Below are positions 47,521 through 60,100 of a stretch of 64,000 nucleotides of DNA, piece after piece; the stretch's first letter is position 1, and each line of letters starts with the position of its first letter. The position numbers and the translations under genes are program-made. The notes beneath the pieces are model-generated. The model ran no database searches. It worked only from the letters and a program-made list of their open reading frames with translations, and was not told the DNA's origin. This stretch comes from Ligula intestinalis (Eukaryota; Platyhelminthes; Cestoda; Diphyllobothriidea; Diphyllobothriidae), in NCBI GenBank assembly GCA_036362985.1, contig JAYGXS010000004.1, positions 36,882,812 to 36,946,811 of the forward strand, written 5' to 3'.

Positions 47521-48200
47521 AGACCGAAACTCTGGGCTCGGTATGTGGACGACACCTTCGTCGTAATTGAGCGGGATCGGGTGCTGACATTCAAAGAACG
47601 TCTAAACGCCGTCTTCCCGGACATTGGAGTTGGAGTTGCACACAGGCCGGAAGCAACCATCAGGCGCCGCGGCATGAGGCCGAAAGACCCACTGCCACGA
47701 CAGGAAACGGCTGGAGTTGTTTACCGGATCTGGTGTAGTTGTGGACAAAGCAAATACGTCGGAGAAACCGGGAGATTACTCTGGACGCGAATGGCCGAGC
47801 ATGCAGCGGCGGTGAGGAAGAAAGATGTCAACTCCCAAGTTGCAGCTCACTCAACGGGACCCGGCCATATTTTCAAGTTTGACGAGGCCGAAATCCTCGC
47901 AAGAGGGGACAACCGCGTGCGCCACGAGGTGCTCGAGTCATGGTCTCAGGCCCCCAGTCCATCAACAAACGCAACGATTTGGCGTTCCCATACGGTGTAC
48001 TGAGAAATTTCCTGAGCAAGAGAATCAGTCAGGTGGTAAGGACTGGGCGCAACTCTGATGACAGCGGGCGTAATTGTCCAGCAATTATCAAACCTGCATC
48101 CGACGCGGAAAAGAACGCTGTTGCAATTAATGAGCAGTCACCGGACCAATTAAGACCTCCAATGGTGGCTAAAGGAACGGACAATTATAGTACGCGTGCG
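47503..48200 (+). mobile_element. PLE deletion derivative: RT YVDD segment fused to GIY-YIG domain, then terminal repeat
   Basis: The plus-strand frame starts LAFRHHRPKLWARYVDDTFVVI and reaches VFPDI, then jumps directly to GVGVAHRPEATIRRRG, so the RT thumb/connector is deleted in frame. A complete GIY-YIG region follows (CGQSKYVGETGRLLWTRMAEH, AAHSTGPGHIFKFDEAEI, NRVRHEVLESW), then a frameshift at about 47940. The 5' part of the terminal repeat begins near 47980. Confidence 0.85.
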
Positions 48201-49872
48201 GGTGAACGCTGTGAAGTATAAATACCGTGCAATCTGTGCATGTATCACCCCTTATCTGCGCATGTCTCAGACCTGTTTACGATTACCTATGACTAAGGAT
48301 TCCAGCCGGAATCCGAAACGTCAGGAAAATAAAGTCCTTGTTCCAGTGATCGCATCTTCTTCTTCGAAACTGCTGCCAGGAACTCGTATATTCTCCTCTA
48401 TTTGCAATCTCTTTGGGCGCGATGCACTCAGGTCGGCGCGTCGGTGGGAAACTTTTGCCCTTCGAGAGTCATCTACTTATGCGCAGATCAGATTTCTGCA
48501 CAGGTGTCTCAATAATAATGTGCTACTGAAGTGTGTTTCTAAAAGACCTCCGGTTAATACAGAGTTAGCGAGACGCAAAGTATTCAAGCCCGGCCGAGAG
48601 ATGGTCCGAGTGATCCTTCAATACTGTCATGCGAGGCTTCGCAAGTACTGTCAGAGGATCGACGAAGAGAATGCAAAGTGCTTTGAGTTCATGGGTGAGA
48701 ATGGCACACAACTGCTCCAGCAGAGGGTGGCCGAACGAGCCCGCGACCACAAAGCGAAACGAGAGGCAGCATTGGAAATTAAGTTTCGCAAGCTACCTTA
48801 CCCGAATTCATCCAAAGATGACAAATTGGTGCACAATCTGTCGTCCAAGAAGCTGACGGAAGAACAAATGCAGGTGTTGATGCATGAAGCTTCATTCTAC
48901 ACAGCTGATGCCAGACCTGCCAACAAGGTTTCTGCTGTAGAATCAATTCTGAGCCAAACAGAAGCAACAGACGAAACGAAAAAGCTCATACGCCATCAGG
49001 TGTCGTCCCTCATGGCACATCGACCACGCGACACTCTCTCCAAGGTCGAATGTAAGGCACTTAGAGAACTCAGACCCGACAATGACCTCATTATCGTGCC
49101 GGCGGACAAGGGACGGTCTACTGTCGTATTGGACAGAACAGGCTACATTCACAAAGCTCAGACTTTGTTGGACGATCGTCAGTCCTACGTCCCGTGCAAA
49201 TCCAACCCCATGAAAACGCTGACACGCGAGATCAACACAACGCTGTTGGCAATGGAGGACTCAGGTGCAATATCACCAATTGATCGACGCATGGCGAGAG
49301 CGCAAGAAATGGCCCTGGCCTGCGTCTATGGTCTCCCTAAGGTGCACAAAGAGGGCGCACTCCTCCGGCCAATCGTATCTCTCAAAGGAACTCCAACCTA
49401 CGGACTGGCAAAGTGGCTGTTCCGACTGCTCAAATTCTTGACCGCTGATTCAGACACAACAGTCAGGTCGTCAACACAATTCTTGGAGAAACTTAAAGGG
49501 GTAAGTCTCCAGCCAAATGATATCATGGTTTCCTTTGATGTCACGTCCCTTTTTACTTCCATTCCACAGGACCTGGCCGTCCAGACTATCCAACTACTCC
49601 TTCGAGAGAAATACGATGAAACGGAGAATCGCCTCGGGCACGCTCAAATCCGCTCCCATACGGTGTACTGAGAAATTTCCTAAGCAGGAGAATCAGTCAG
49701 GTGGTAAGAACTGGGCGCAACTCTGACGACAGCGGGCGTAATTGTCCAGCAATTATCAAACCTGCATCCGACGCGGAAAAGAACGCTGTTGCAATTAATG
49801 AGCAGTCACCGGACCAATTAAGACCTCCAATGGTGGCTAAAGGAACGGACAATTATAGTACGCGTGCGGGTC
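48196..49872 (+). mobile_element. PLE N-terminal half (start of RT) with direct terminal repeats; internally deleted
   Basis: A continuous frame runs from the terminal repeat to TGA at 49669-49671. It contains the PLE N-terminal region (FALRESSTYAQIRFLHRC, KVFKPGREMVR, FRKLPYP), then RT blocks: IIVPADKGRSTVV, ALACVYGLPKVHKEGALLRP, RPIVSLKGTPTYGLAKWL and VSFDVTSLFTSIPQDLA (first catalytic Asp). After ENRLGHAQI it jumps to RSHTVY, the very end of the element, so YVDD and GIY-YIG are deleted. The following 215 bp (49655-49872) are nearly identical to 47980-48200, giving direct repeats on both sides. The single intact frame of about 440 codons is unusual for such a derivative. Confidence 0.88.
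48217..48224 (+). promoter_or_regulatory. TATA-like box in a PLE terminal repeat
   Basis: TATAAATA followed by CCGTGCAATCTGTGCATG. The same box and flank recur in the terminal repeats at 17.5 kb (minus) and 18389 (plus), and in weaker form at 46.43, 15.61, 16.80 and 7.09 kb. Conservation in all these copies suggests a core promoter. Confidence 0.5.
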
Positions 49873-51112
49873 ATCAGCCAACTATACCCTTCTCGGTTTG
49901 AAACGCGTGACATTTTGCTTCCGTGTTTTGTATTTATTTTGTCTGACGCTCTAGAATTGGAGTACGAGCCCCTAAAGTCAGTTCCGATCTGCAATATTAA
50001 ATGTGTCGCGTTCATCGGTTGAATTGAGGAAGACGCTCGTTATGCTGTATCAGAAGGCTCAATCTGGTGCCCAACGGCCGTCGTATACTGACAACCAGAG
50101 GTGGGCTCGGTCGCAGTGGTTAAGGAAGCAAAAAATATCGGCTGTGGGCGAGGCGTACGATCTGGTTGCCGCAAAATATGTCCTGGTTTCACCGACGACG
50201 GCTCGGACCCCACTTTCGTGAATTCCGTAAGAGGTTACTGTAATAAAGATACAAAGACCCTCCATTTCCAGTTCCCGAGCTAGCCATTACATTTACAAAT
50301 AACACCTCATATGAGAACGGGACTATTCAGTCAGCTTTATCGCAGCGAACGCGATGAAGTGCGTAGAATATGCAGGCTCCAGAGTAGATCTCATCTACTC
50401 CTTCCGCTAGGAAGCAGTAATCCCGTGCCCGAGTCAGTTGGTCATCTGGCGTCACAGATGGCTGCAGTGGCTAGCGAAACAACATTAACCTTTGTACGCG
50501 TGACAAGCGCGTTAGCGAATATGTTGCTGGATGCGATGCTGCATCATTATCAAGGCAACTGTCCACACTGATATGAGACAACAACTGTGGTAGTAACACA
50601 AAATAATGCAGGAGTTTGCATACTATCAGGTTTTTGGGTTTCAAAACCCAGGACTGCAAACGTAAAAAGCAGGCCAGATTACTGTTATGCTTCAGGAACT
50701 TTCTTAGCCGTAAATTTGTGTACCCAGTCCCCATTAAGGTAAATATGATTGCGCAAGCTGTGGAAAGTACGACTAAGGTAGCACCGGTGAACTGGCGAAT
50801 AACTGCGGCCGGCATATACGCTCAGAGCTATAACAGGAGAAGGAGCAAAGGGAGAGTAAAATGTACAATTGATACGCAATGCTCAAGAAACAGCGGCACG
50901 TATGAGGAAGGCTGAAAAAAGTAACAGTCTTCGTTGTGTGAGGTCGCAGGTTTCATCGCGATCTCCACTCTTCTGCCGCTGCCGTTGGCAGGCCTCTGGC
51001 TGGATGATCGACATCAAGTTGGCTAGAAGGAGGAGGAATGCAGTGGGCAATAGACGTGCTCAGACACTGGTGCAGGGGGACTGAGTGAATGGGGCAAACT
51101 GGGGGTGAACTG
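49873..51112. other. 3' flank of XPO1; no gene recognised
   Basis: Presumably the 3' UTR and downstream sequence of XPO1 (minus strand). TTTATT at about 49932 (AATAAA on the minus strand) is one possible, distant poly(A) signal. No domain-bearing ORF. Confidence 0.35.
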
Positions 51113-54100
51113 TCAATCCGCCATCTCCATCTCGTGGGGACCCAGAAGACCCGGAACAATGGCCTGTCGTTTCAGCTTTTCTTGTTGCGCTTTCGCGATC
51201 TCGGCCTCGCGCTCTTCCAAATACAAGTCAGCCAGGTCCTCGCCCGAAATTTCTCGAATCTGTACAAGGAAGTCACGCAAGTGCTCCCGAAAAGCGGCCA
51301 CATCCTGGTCGAAGGAGAAAAGACCCTTTATGAAGAGGACAATTTGGGCCTCCTGGAGGTGCGGAAAGGCCAGGCGCAGCAGCTCCAACAGGCGATCATG
51401 CACGAACTGGACATTAGTCTCGGGAGGGACGGCGGCCGCGGGGCTGTCGCCTAGTGGTATTGTGATAACGCCGTTTTCGACAATTTTGAACATGTAGGCC
51501 AGAAGGGAGGACTGTAGGGTCAGGTCTGAAAAGTAAGTCACAAACCGATGGTAAAACATGCCTCGGTGAGTCATTAAGTTTGCTGCATACAGGACCCAAG
51601 TCTCCTATGAGGAGGCTGTGTGCCAATCAGCATTTGAAGTAGAATATCCTATTTCCTCATTCGAAAGTGCAAAAGGTGCAAGAAAAGATTCATGAAACGT
51701 ATCCTCATTGTGAAGATCGAGGAAACGGCAGTGATATACGTCAGTGGAGACAGTTGTGCAACACAAGTCAGCAATCATTGGTAGACAAAAAAAATTACAT
51801 ACTGATTGCAATTTAGTAGAAAAAGTGTAAGCTTTGTAATTACTTTCAGCAATAACGTTAACAGTTACTCTATCTGAATACGGGCATAAGATAAGCTGGC
51901 CTAGTAACAATAAAAAGAGGATAGGACATAAGTATGGGAGGATCTGAAATAAACGCCTTGGCACACGGTACATGCATAGTGCAGTACATGTGATTAGTCC
52001 CAGCCTCTTTGGGAAACGTCGAGGTGGCCCGTACTGGCTGGCCTGATGAATTGAACAAAGAGTTTCTACCTTCGAGTTACCGTTCGGCATACGCCGAGTG
52101 ACTTTTTAGGATGTACATTTGCCGATTATTACGCTCTGTTTGAAAGTCTGATGGACTTAGTCTTTCAAAACAGTTCTTGTGAATGGAGGGGACTAGTTAA
52201 TAGTTTTTTGCTAACTTACGTCTCAGGGAACGTTAACTAATTGTAGGTGCGTTATAAGCAGGAGAAAAATATAACAATAATCAGAAAAACAGTAAAGACA
52301 GCCGTCACGGCGAATGGGATTACGAAGAGAATGGAACAGAATGACCAGGCAGTACTGATGACCTTCCAGGTGAATGGATCGCGCTGACTGCTCTAAAGAG
52401 GCCACAGTTTAAAAAATTAAATGAAGTGGTATTGAAAAGCTATGCTTTATAACTTACTTCCGGTTTGCGAGCGGTCCGTGACAACGGCAAACATGTGCTG
52501 CATTATGTCCATGTAAAAATTCTTAAAGAACATTTGCTGCTCCAAGGAATTGGTGTTAGCCATGTTTGACAGCATTGTATGCAGAATATTCAGGCCAGTT
52601 TCAGAAACCTGTGGAAAAACATGAGATTATTGATGAGTCCGTAATGGCAAAAAGTGTTACAGTCCTGTACTAACAACTGGTTATCCTGTCACAAAATGCA
52701 TCACTCTTTGAATAAAGAGAAAATATGGTTATATCTTAGTCTGAGCTAAGTTGATGCTTAGTAGGTCGCATAGTACGACTTTCAGTGGTATCCATGCACA
52801 GGCGCTAACGCAAGGCGCAGGTTATGATAAAGGGACTTCGTTAAAACCAACTACCCTCTTTACCTTTAGATAACTGACTTCAAATTGCAATTCTACTGGA
52901 AAAAGGGTCGCGTGGACTTTTTTAGAGAAAATGGCACATAGTAAGTAGACACATTATTCTTCTGCTTAGATAACTTGAAATGAACAAAACAATTGTCAAA
53001 AGCGAAGTTACCCCCGCGCCCATCCCTCGTAGATTGCAGACTTCATTCATATCTACATCTTCACAACAATAAGCATGTCGGCACATATAGAGGTCATGGG
53101 ACAAAACCAGTGCTCTATATATGTGAACGTGTGCAACTTCGAAAGCCTTACAATTTCTGTTTCTAAGTGGTTTCGCGATTACAACTGTCATATACTACGT
53201 TTTCAAGAGTGCTACCAGTAGCGTCCGGTCTATGCTTTTTAGTCTGTGAATTTGTACTTGTTGGCATGAGGTCACTGTCCTCGTGAGAGCGTATGGTCGA
53301 ACACCCGCTATCGACAGTAGCCAAGGTCCACTAACTTAGGAAATAAGATATAAAATCAAATCGAGTATCAGTATCGGTAATAAACCAAATAACTACAGGA
53401 TTTTTTGCAGATTTCGTTGCAGATCAATCAAGTCTCATAAAGATACCCACTTGTCTCATGGTGTGTTTGATTGCCCAAATGACACTGTCAAGAATTAGCT
53501 TGAATTTGTCAGTGGACAGGCTGAGAAGAGCGGAGAAGCAGTGTGCGTTGACTGCCTGCAGAAGGGTGAAGAAGTTTGTTCGGTGTTCTGGAAACTCCTC
53601 TAGGTCCTTATTTATCATCTCGAGGGTGCACTGAAAAACTGCATCCAGGATACGCGGTAGAGCCGGAAGAACATACTCGCCCAGGCGGTTTACGATAGTT
53701 GCCATGGTATTTAGCACTTCGGGCTCTCGAGCGGAGGGTGAGCTCTGTTGGTAATCCAACGCAACAGCATCAAGGAGAGGCGGAAGAAAATCGTTGGCCA
53801 CCTTTGTGAAATCAGGCAAAAAATGAAAGCTTTACTTGAAGCAAAATGCTCTATTTTGCCGAAGAACATGGCTTATGCCTTAAAAACAGGTGACAATGCG
53901 GGCGATCCAACGAGGGCCCGACACTCTCTGGCCTTCATTCTATTAACTGAAAGGAATGGTTATATCTTAGTCTGAGCTAAGTTGATACTTAGTAGGTCGC
54001 TTAGTACGACTTTCAGTGGTATCCATGCGCAGACGCTAACGCAAGGCACAGGTTATGATAAATGGACTTCGTTAAAACCAACTACCTTCTTCACCTTCAG

Positions 54101-57100
54101 ATACCTGACTTAAAATTGCGTTTCTACTGGAAAAGGGGTCGCGTGGGCTTTTTTAGAGAAAATGGCGCATAGTTAGTAGACACATTATTCTTCTGCTTAG
54201 ATAACCTGAAATGAACAAAACAATTGTCAAAAGCGAAGTTACCTCCCACTTGTACAGACTGACAGATGGCTCCATTTCACGGAGGGTCTTTCACAAGAAT
54301 ACCTGGAAAAGTCAGTACTTACATTATCAAAGTTTAGTTCCCATTCAATGGAAACTTAACTTGGTATGTAACCTTTTTCAAAGGACTAGAAAAATCTGTT
54401 CTCAGGATAATTGGGACGCAGAATTAGGCTGCCTCAAAGATACTTTAATGAAGCGTGGTTATCCACCTCAGTTTATAGACAAATATAGCAAACCCTTGCG
54501 ACCGAAAATAAACGAGCATTTAGCTCATAAAAAGCCCGTATTTGTATCCTTGCCCCTTAAGGGTGCTAACATCTTAAACACTCAAGAGGCGCCTGCTCAA
54601 GACCGTAGAAAGAACCTACTACGCCGCTGAACTCCAATTCTATTCTCAAACAATGCCCCTGCCAATTCCTTGTGTTAAGGATGCCTTACCTTTGCACGCC
54701 ACCTCCAACTGCGTTTATCAATGCACACGCACTTACGGATGCAAGTACATAGGGCAAACGCAAAGGCAATTGGCAGCCAGAGCCAAAGAACACCTTCAAG
54801 CAGGAAAACCGATCCCCTCTTTTACTGAACACTTGCGGACACGGATCATTCTGTAGACCTTACAACTTCATTCCGAGTTCTTGCTCGAGCACGAACATCT
54901 CGAATCTTGCGTTACTTGGGAGCAGCTTACATAAGACGCTCTGAACCGAACCTATGCAAACAGTTGGAGCATGTGGTTAACTTAGCCTTGCCTTGGTAAC
55001 TACAGGCCCCCAGATTTGCACATTCCCCTGCCCCGTTTTTCCCGCAACCCAGTTTCCCTGTTTCCCCTTCCACTTTGTTTTAGCTTTCCTGCTTTATGAA
55101 TTAGCCTTAGTGACTATGACCTCTCTGTACAAATTCAATTTCGTAATTTTCCCATTCGTGAACCTTGAACGCACTGAGTGGATGCGACTGACGAGCACTC
55201 ACGAAATTTTATGGATCCATTAAATTTTGCATTAATCACTATTTTCAATAGCAGTGAAATCAAACAGACAAGATTTAGTTCCTCACCCGTTTACGAACAA
55301 GAGATGTGTTCGGAAAACTTAAATAACGTTTGCTGTGCTATTGATTTTGATATGAGTAGCGCGCCTTGTCATACGATCTTTCAGAATAAGATGTCGCCCA
55401 GAATGGCAATGCATGCGCGACCCTGGTAGGGTAAACAGTGCGTCGTCCTCTATCAGAGTTACTTCAGTCTAAGACAAGAGAAGAATCAAGGCGGCCAACT
55501 GGGCCTTGCCGTATGCGAAACCAACATGGAAATTCTATTCAGAAAGGGCTCGTACATTCCTGCGACACCGCCTGCATAATACAACTGGTTGTCCCGGCAC
55601 CCTGTGAACACATTTGCCGAAAACTGTGAAGGCATACAGAAAGACCCCTCAGGGCTGCTTTTATGTGCAAAACTGTGCTCACCTCACAGAAGCAATACGT
55701 GCAACGACTCGGTATCCAGGCTTTATAGTAACTTTGCTTACACTTCACATCCTGGAAAACAAGAGCGTTGCAGCGAGGTTCTGGATTGTAATATAGAGCC
55801 TATGTCGTGGAACCTCAGTTAGCTTGTCGTGTGAAACGCCCATCTTGCAAAACGTTATCAAGCATTCTGTTACGGCTCGCTGATTGGCTGCAGGTGACCA
55901 AGGACCCACTTCTTGGGTGCAAGATTCAACGGCGGACACAGGCCCACACACACACTTACAAATTGCTAACTGAGCGGAAACTCGTCAAACAAAACAACTT
56001 TTTTTGCTAGTGGCTCGCACGTTACCCGAAATGCTCGTAGGTGGGGCTACTCGTAACCCGCGGCTCCATTGTATAAGACGATTCAAAAGCTGAATGAATG
56101 CGGAAGATTGGCTAGCCATTACATATATTCAACTTAAAGGTGAATTCCTTATGTATTTGAGAACTTCGAGAAGTTATTCTGGAGGTTTGGATGACGTTAA
56201 TAAAAACTTACAAGCTCTGGACTTTGACTGCGCTGGATCCAACAAGACAGCAGATTCAAAACGGTCTTCTTTACCGATCGCATACTGCGGATGAGCGGCT
56301 GTTTTGTCACCTGATCTCCGTGACTAAGCACGGCCGCGTTTATATTGTCCGATAGAAGTTTGTAAACGTTCAACATATCCAGATATATCCGACAGAGCTA
56401 AAGAGGTAAAGATCATATAGAGTTAGATAAAAAAGAAGCTGATAAAGAATAATACGTATTCAATTTGGTGCAACTACGAACCTGGACAAGATATGGGTGT
56501 CCCAAAGCCTTGCAAGAGCTTAGGTTGGTCTTCAGAATATTGCACAATTGTTTAACTGTTTCGATGTCCTTGAGAACGTTGGCATCAGCTGCGATACGAC
56601 AAAGGATCTCGTCCCAAATCTCGTTTGGTAACCTAAAAAGACCCTCGATCCGCTCGTTCTGCTCGGTAGTGTCTACATCGGCGCTAAGGATTGTGGACAC
56701 CGCTTCGTAAAACGTATGAACCTGCTGCGGCTGAAGATCGGAAATGATGGAGTCGATTTCACGGATGATTTCGTCAACAAAACCACAGGTTGCGCCGTAC
56801 TACAAAGGAAAAAGGCAAATTGCAACAAGGGCAGAATGGGTTTACGTATTATACGCTGGGGAGTAGATTCCGTTACTTGCTGGGACCCGCATTTTCGGTA
56901 GCAGATAGTACAGCAATCCCTGATTTATTTAAGTTCGACTTGAGGCGTTACGTAATTTCAGCTCGGGGGTCTCGCCCATGGGAGGTGGGCCATACGTCGG
57001 ATAAGCGAAATACTTAAATAAAAAGCAGCCAGACTTTGCCTGATTATTTTCAAAATGTGCCGATTTGATCGACTCCTCCGTTCATTAACATGCATTCCCA

Positions 57101-60100
57101 TTATGAGCAGACACGCGTGGAAACATTAAATCAGGGAAGGGGGAGATACTCACTTGTACAAGGAGAAGTTGACGCCTGCATTTTTGGGCCACCTTGATGA
57201 AGGTGTCGCAGGCCATGTCCTGTACACCCTCGTGCGTCTCGTGCATGAACTCAAAAAGTTTGGTGATTACTGTCTTCAGAAAGCGCCAGTGGGCTCGCAG
57301 AAACCGAGGATATTGACCAACTACGTACATTATGTTGCTTGCTACTATCGCCTTGTTGTCTTTGCCACGTTTGTGTTCACACAGGCCCAACAAGTCCCGA
57401 ATCACAACAACGAGGAAAGAGCGCTCAGCATCCTCCTGCATTGCGCCCGAGATACTGCCAATGGCCCAGCACAGCGAATTTAAATTTGCCCAGGACCACT
57501 CGCTGCCGTCCACTTGCCTTTGAAGCTTCTCTAGCATTATCTTCTCAGTGTCCTGTGGATATAAAGAAATGACAGATCATACGGTTAGTTAGCAAGGATG
57601 CAGTTTTTAATCAGTAAGATTTGGGAAAATAGTCGTTACGAGGTGGAGTAGAATAGAGCCCAGGAACGAAGGCGAGACTTTGTTGACAATAGAGTGAGTT
57701 AGAAAAGGGCAGTAATAATTTATAAACCTCACTAGGTTGGTTTTGGAAATCGTCACAGAGAGCAGACCTTTAAAAGAATGACGCTGACGGCAATCGCACG
57801 AAAAACACTAAGGATGCATATCTTTCTCACAAACTAAACAGAAGCCAGAGGGTGCACAAGGGTGGATACGAATTAAAATCAGCAACATGACTTATTGGTA
57901 ATATTGCCCCAAAGCATCACAGATAGCCGCACTGATGCAAATGAGTTGGATTCAGATATTCCCTTTCAAGTCAAATTTGGTAATTTTTGTATTGTCCAAG
58001 ATTAAAAAGCTTAAGCCAGTCGACTTTATCTGAAGGAAGGACGATAAGTGGTGGGCAGTCACCCACAATATAAAGCTGATTCCTTAGTTTTGAGCCGAAA
58101 ATAGATTTAAAACACGTTTATGATTCACGAAGAGGTCAAGGTATAAACCTTAGACTGAAAATCGAGATGATACGACTCATGTGCAAGACGCCTGCAAATT
58201 TCTAATAGTCCCCCAGACTCACATACTTTACGGCGTGAATAGCAACATATCGCATAAGTTTTGCGACTGAACAAAGTAAACAAGTTCGCAAGAAGACTAC
58301 ACATCAAGTTTTGTGACTAGAGGTACGATACAGGCAAATGTGTAGTTTCATATCGATCTAAACCATGAGGTGTGAAAGCCAATCCAAAAAGCGTTCTGTG
58401 TTGACCGAAAAAGCTGCAGATTAACTAGTTGGTAGAGTTGGCCCACATTATGCGTACAGACGGGGACCCATAGAGGATGCTGTGTTTGTCTTAGCCACCG
58501 CTAACAAACCTCAGCTGTCATTAACAAACCTGAGTGCATATGAAAACGTAAGCAAAAAATTGCAAAGGTAAAGAATGACCGTTAACTCTTTTGAAGTTAT
58601 CGAATTGTTTGAGAATAGTCCTTAAAATAAAGTCAATCGATTTTGTCTTGCGTGAGGCGCCTTGAAATTGCTGAGACAAACCCATGCCTTTAAACGGGCA
58701 CAATTGATGACGCTCACCTCTAGAGCTCCGTGCTGCCGTAAAAAAGCTGACACGATTAGACCAAAAAACGTTCTTCTGTGTTCAAGCAGCGAAGGTTGGT
58801 TCCAAAACTGTGAACGCCAGTTCTTCCCTTCATCAAACGCATGCGGCCGTGCCATCCAGTCCTGTCTTCCAGCTCTTACAGTTGAATAACCCATGCGACT
58901 TAAAAAACATTTAGACTACATAACTGGACTGGCGAGCAGCCGATCGTTGCGTTCCCTATCCAAAATGCAGGTTCCTTTGTTGTTTCGGTCTCAATTTTAC
59001 TGATGTTAACGATCAATTAACTACGCTGAGGTTACCATCTGGCCCCGTCTCGCTACTAGAGCAAAACGGTTAAGGCAAGAGTGAAGTCGACTTTTCGCAT
59101 GTCATCACTGGCAATGTCGTACAACATGGTTTGGGGTGGTAAAACTGTTAAGCACCATTTTTTTCTTGCTGAACAGGCTAATTCCAGGAAAGAGTTGAGA
59201 ATATGCGATCAGTAGAGCCAAGAAGTTTATTCAAATTATCGTTCGGACTCACCGTCAGAGACAGTCGCAGATAGGACTAAGAAATGACAACCATGTAGGC
59301 CGAGAGCAGTTAGATTCATGGGTTTCAGGCTAGCAGTCAGTCAACAAGCACAAGGACCTCCCGCTCCCATATTACCTGTTAAGAACTTGTGTGAGCAGGG
59401 GAAAAAGTTAAGAAATACCGTTTCGGACGGCTAACACGTCCAACAACAGCGAACCAAATTGTTGAATTGTGATGCCAATATCCAACAAAAATGATGAAAT
59501 CGCGAAGAAAAATGACTCCGACGCGGACTACCAAGCTATCTTCACATCGATTACTATCCCCAGAATTGGTAGCGATGGCTGCTAATGACAGTATGCACGC
59601 GGTCACACGGCTATTATCGACTATAAGTACTGTGCATCTTTTGCCTTACCCTTATCTGCGACGGTTTCTGATGATATGTTTGAGTAAGAATCCGAAACAT
59701 AAAGTAAACAAACTTCTTATTCGGACAGTTGCATCTTCGCCTTATGAACAATTCCCTATGGTTACCAATGTCAGGCTAATCTGATTTTTTACAAATATCG
59801 GCCCATATAACAAGTTTAACCGGGACGAAAAAAGAGAGCAGACTAAAAGCGGATTGGGCTCAAAGGCTTTCGGGTTGGGCGGGTAGTCAACTGAAATTTG
59901 CTAGCAAAATGTGTGATCTTCCATATAAGATCGGGCAGCGTTTGCATGATGGGCAACGTGAACTAGAAAGTCCGCATACATTTCTCCTAGATGCAAATGT
60001 GACCATTTCCGATCTAGGCGGCCTCGAAGGTGTCATAAATTTTACTTCCGCAGGCGTGACTATCCGCGACAATGGATGAGGAGAAGTCGATTATTTTTAC

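Noticed and set aside
55185..55225. Hammerhead candidate CTGACGA..GAAA on the plus strand
   Set aside because: Stem II could have only one base pair and stem I does not pair.
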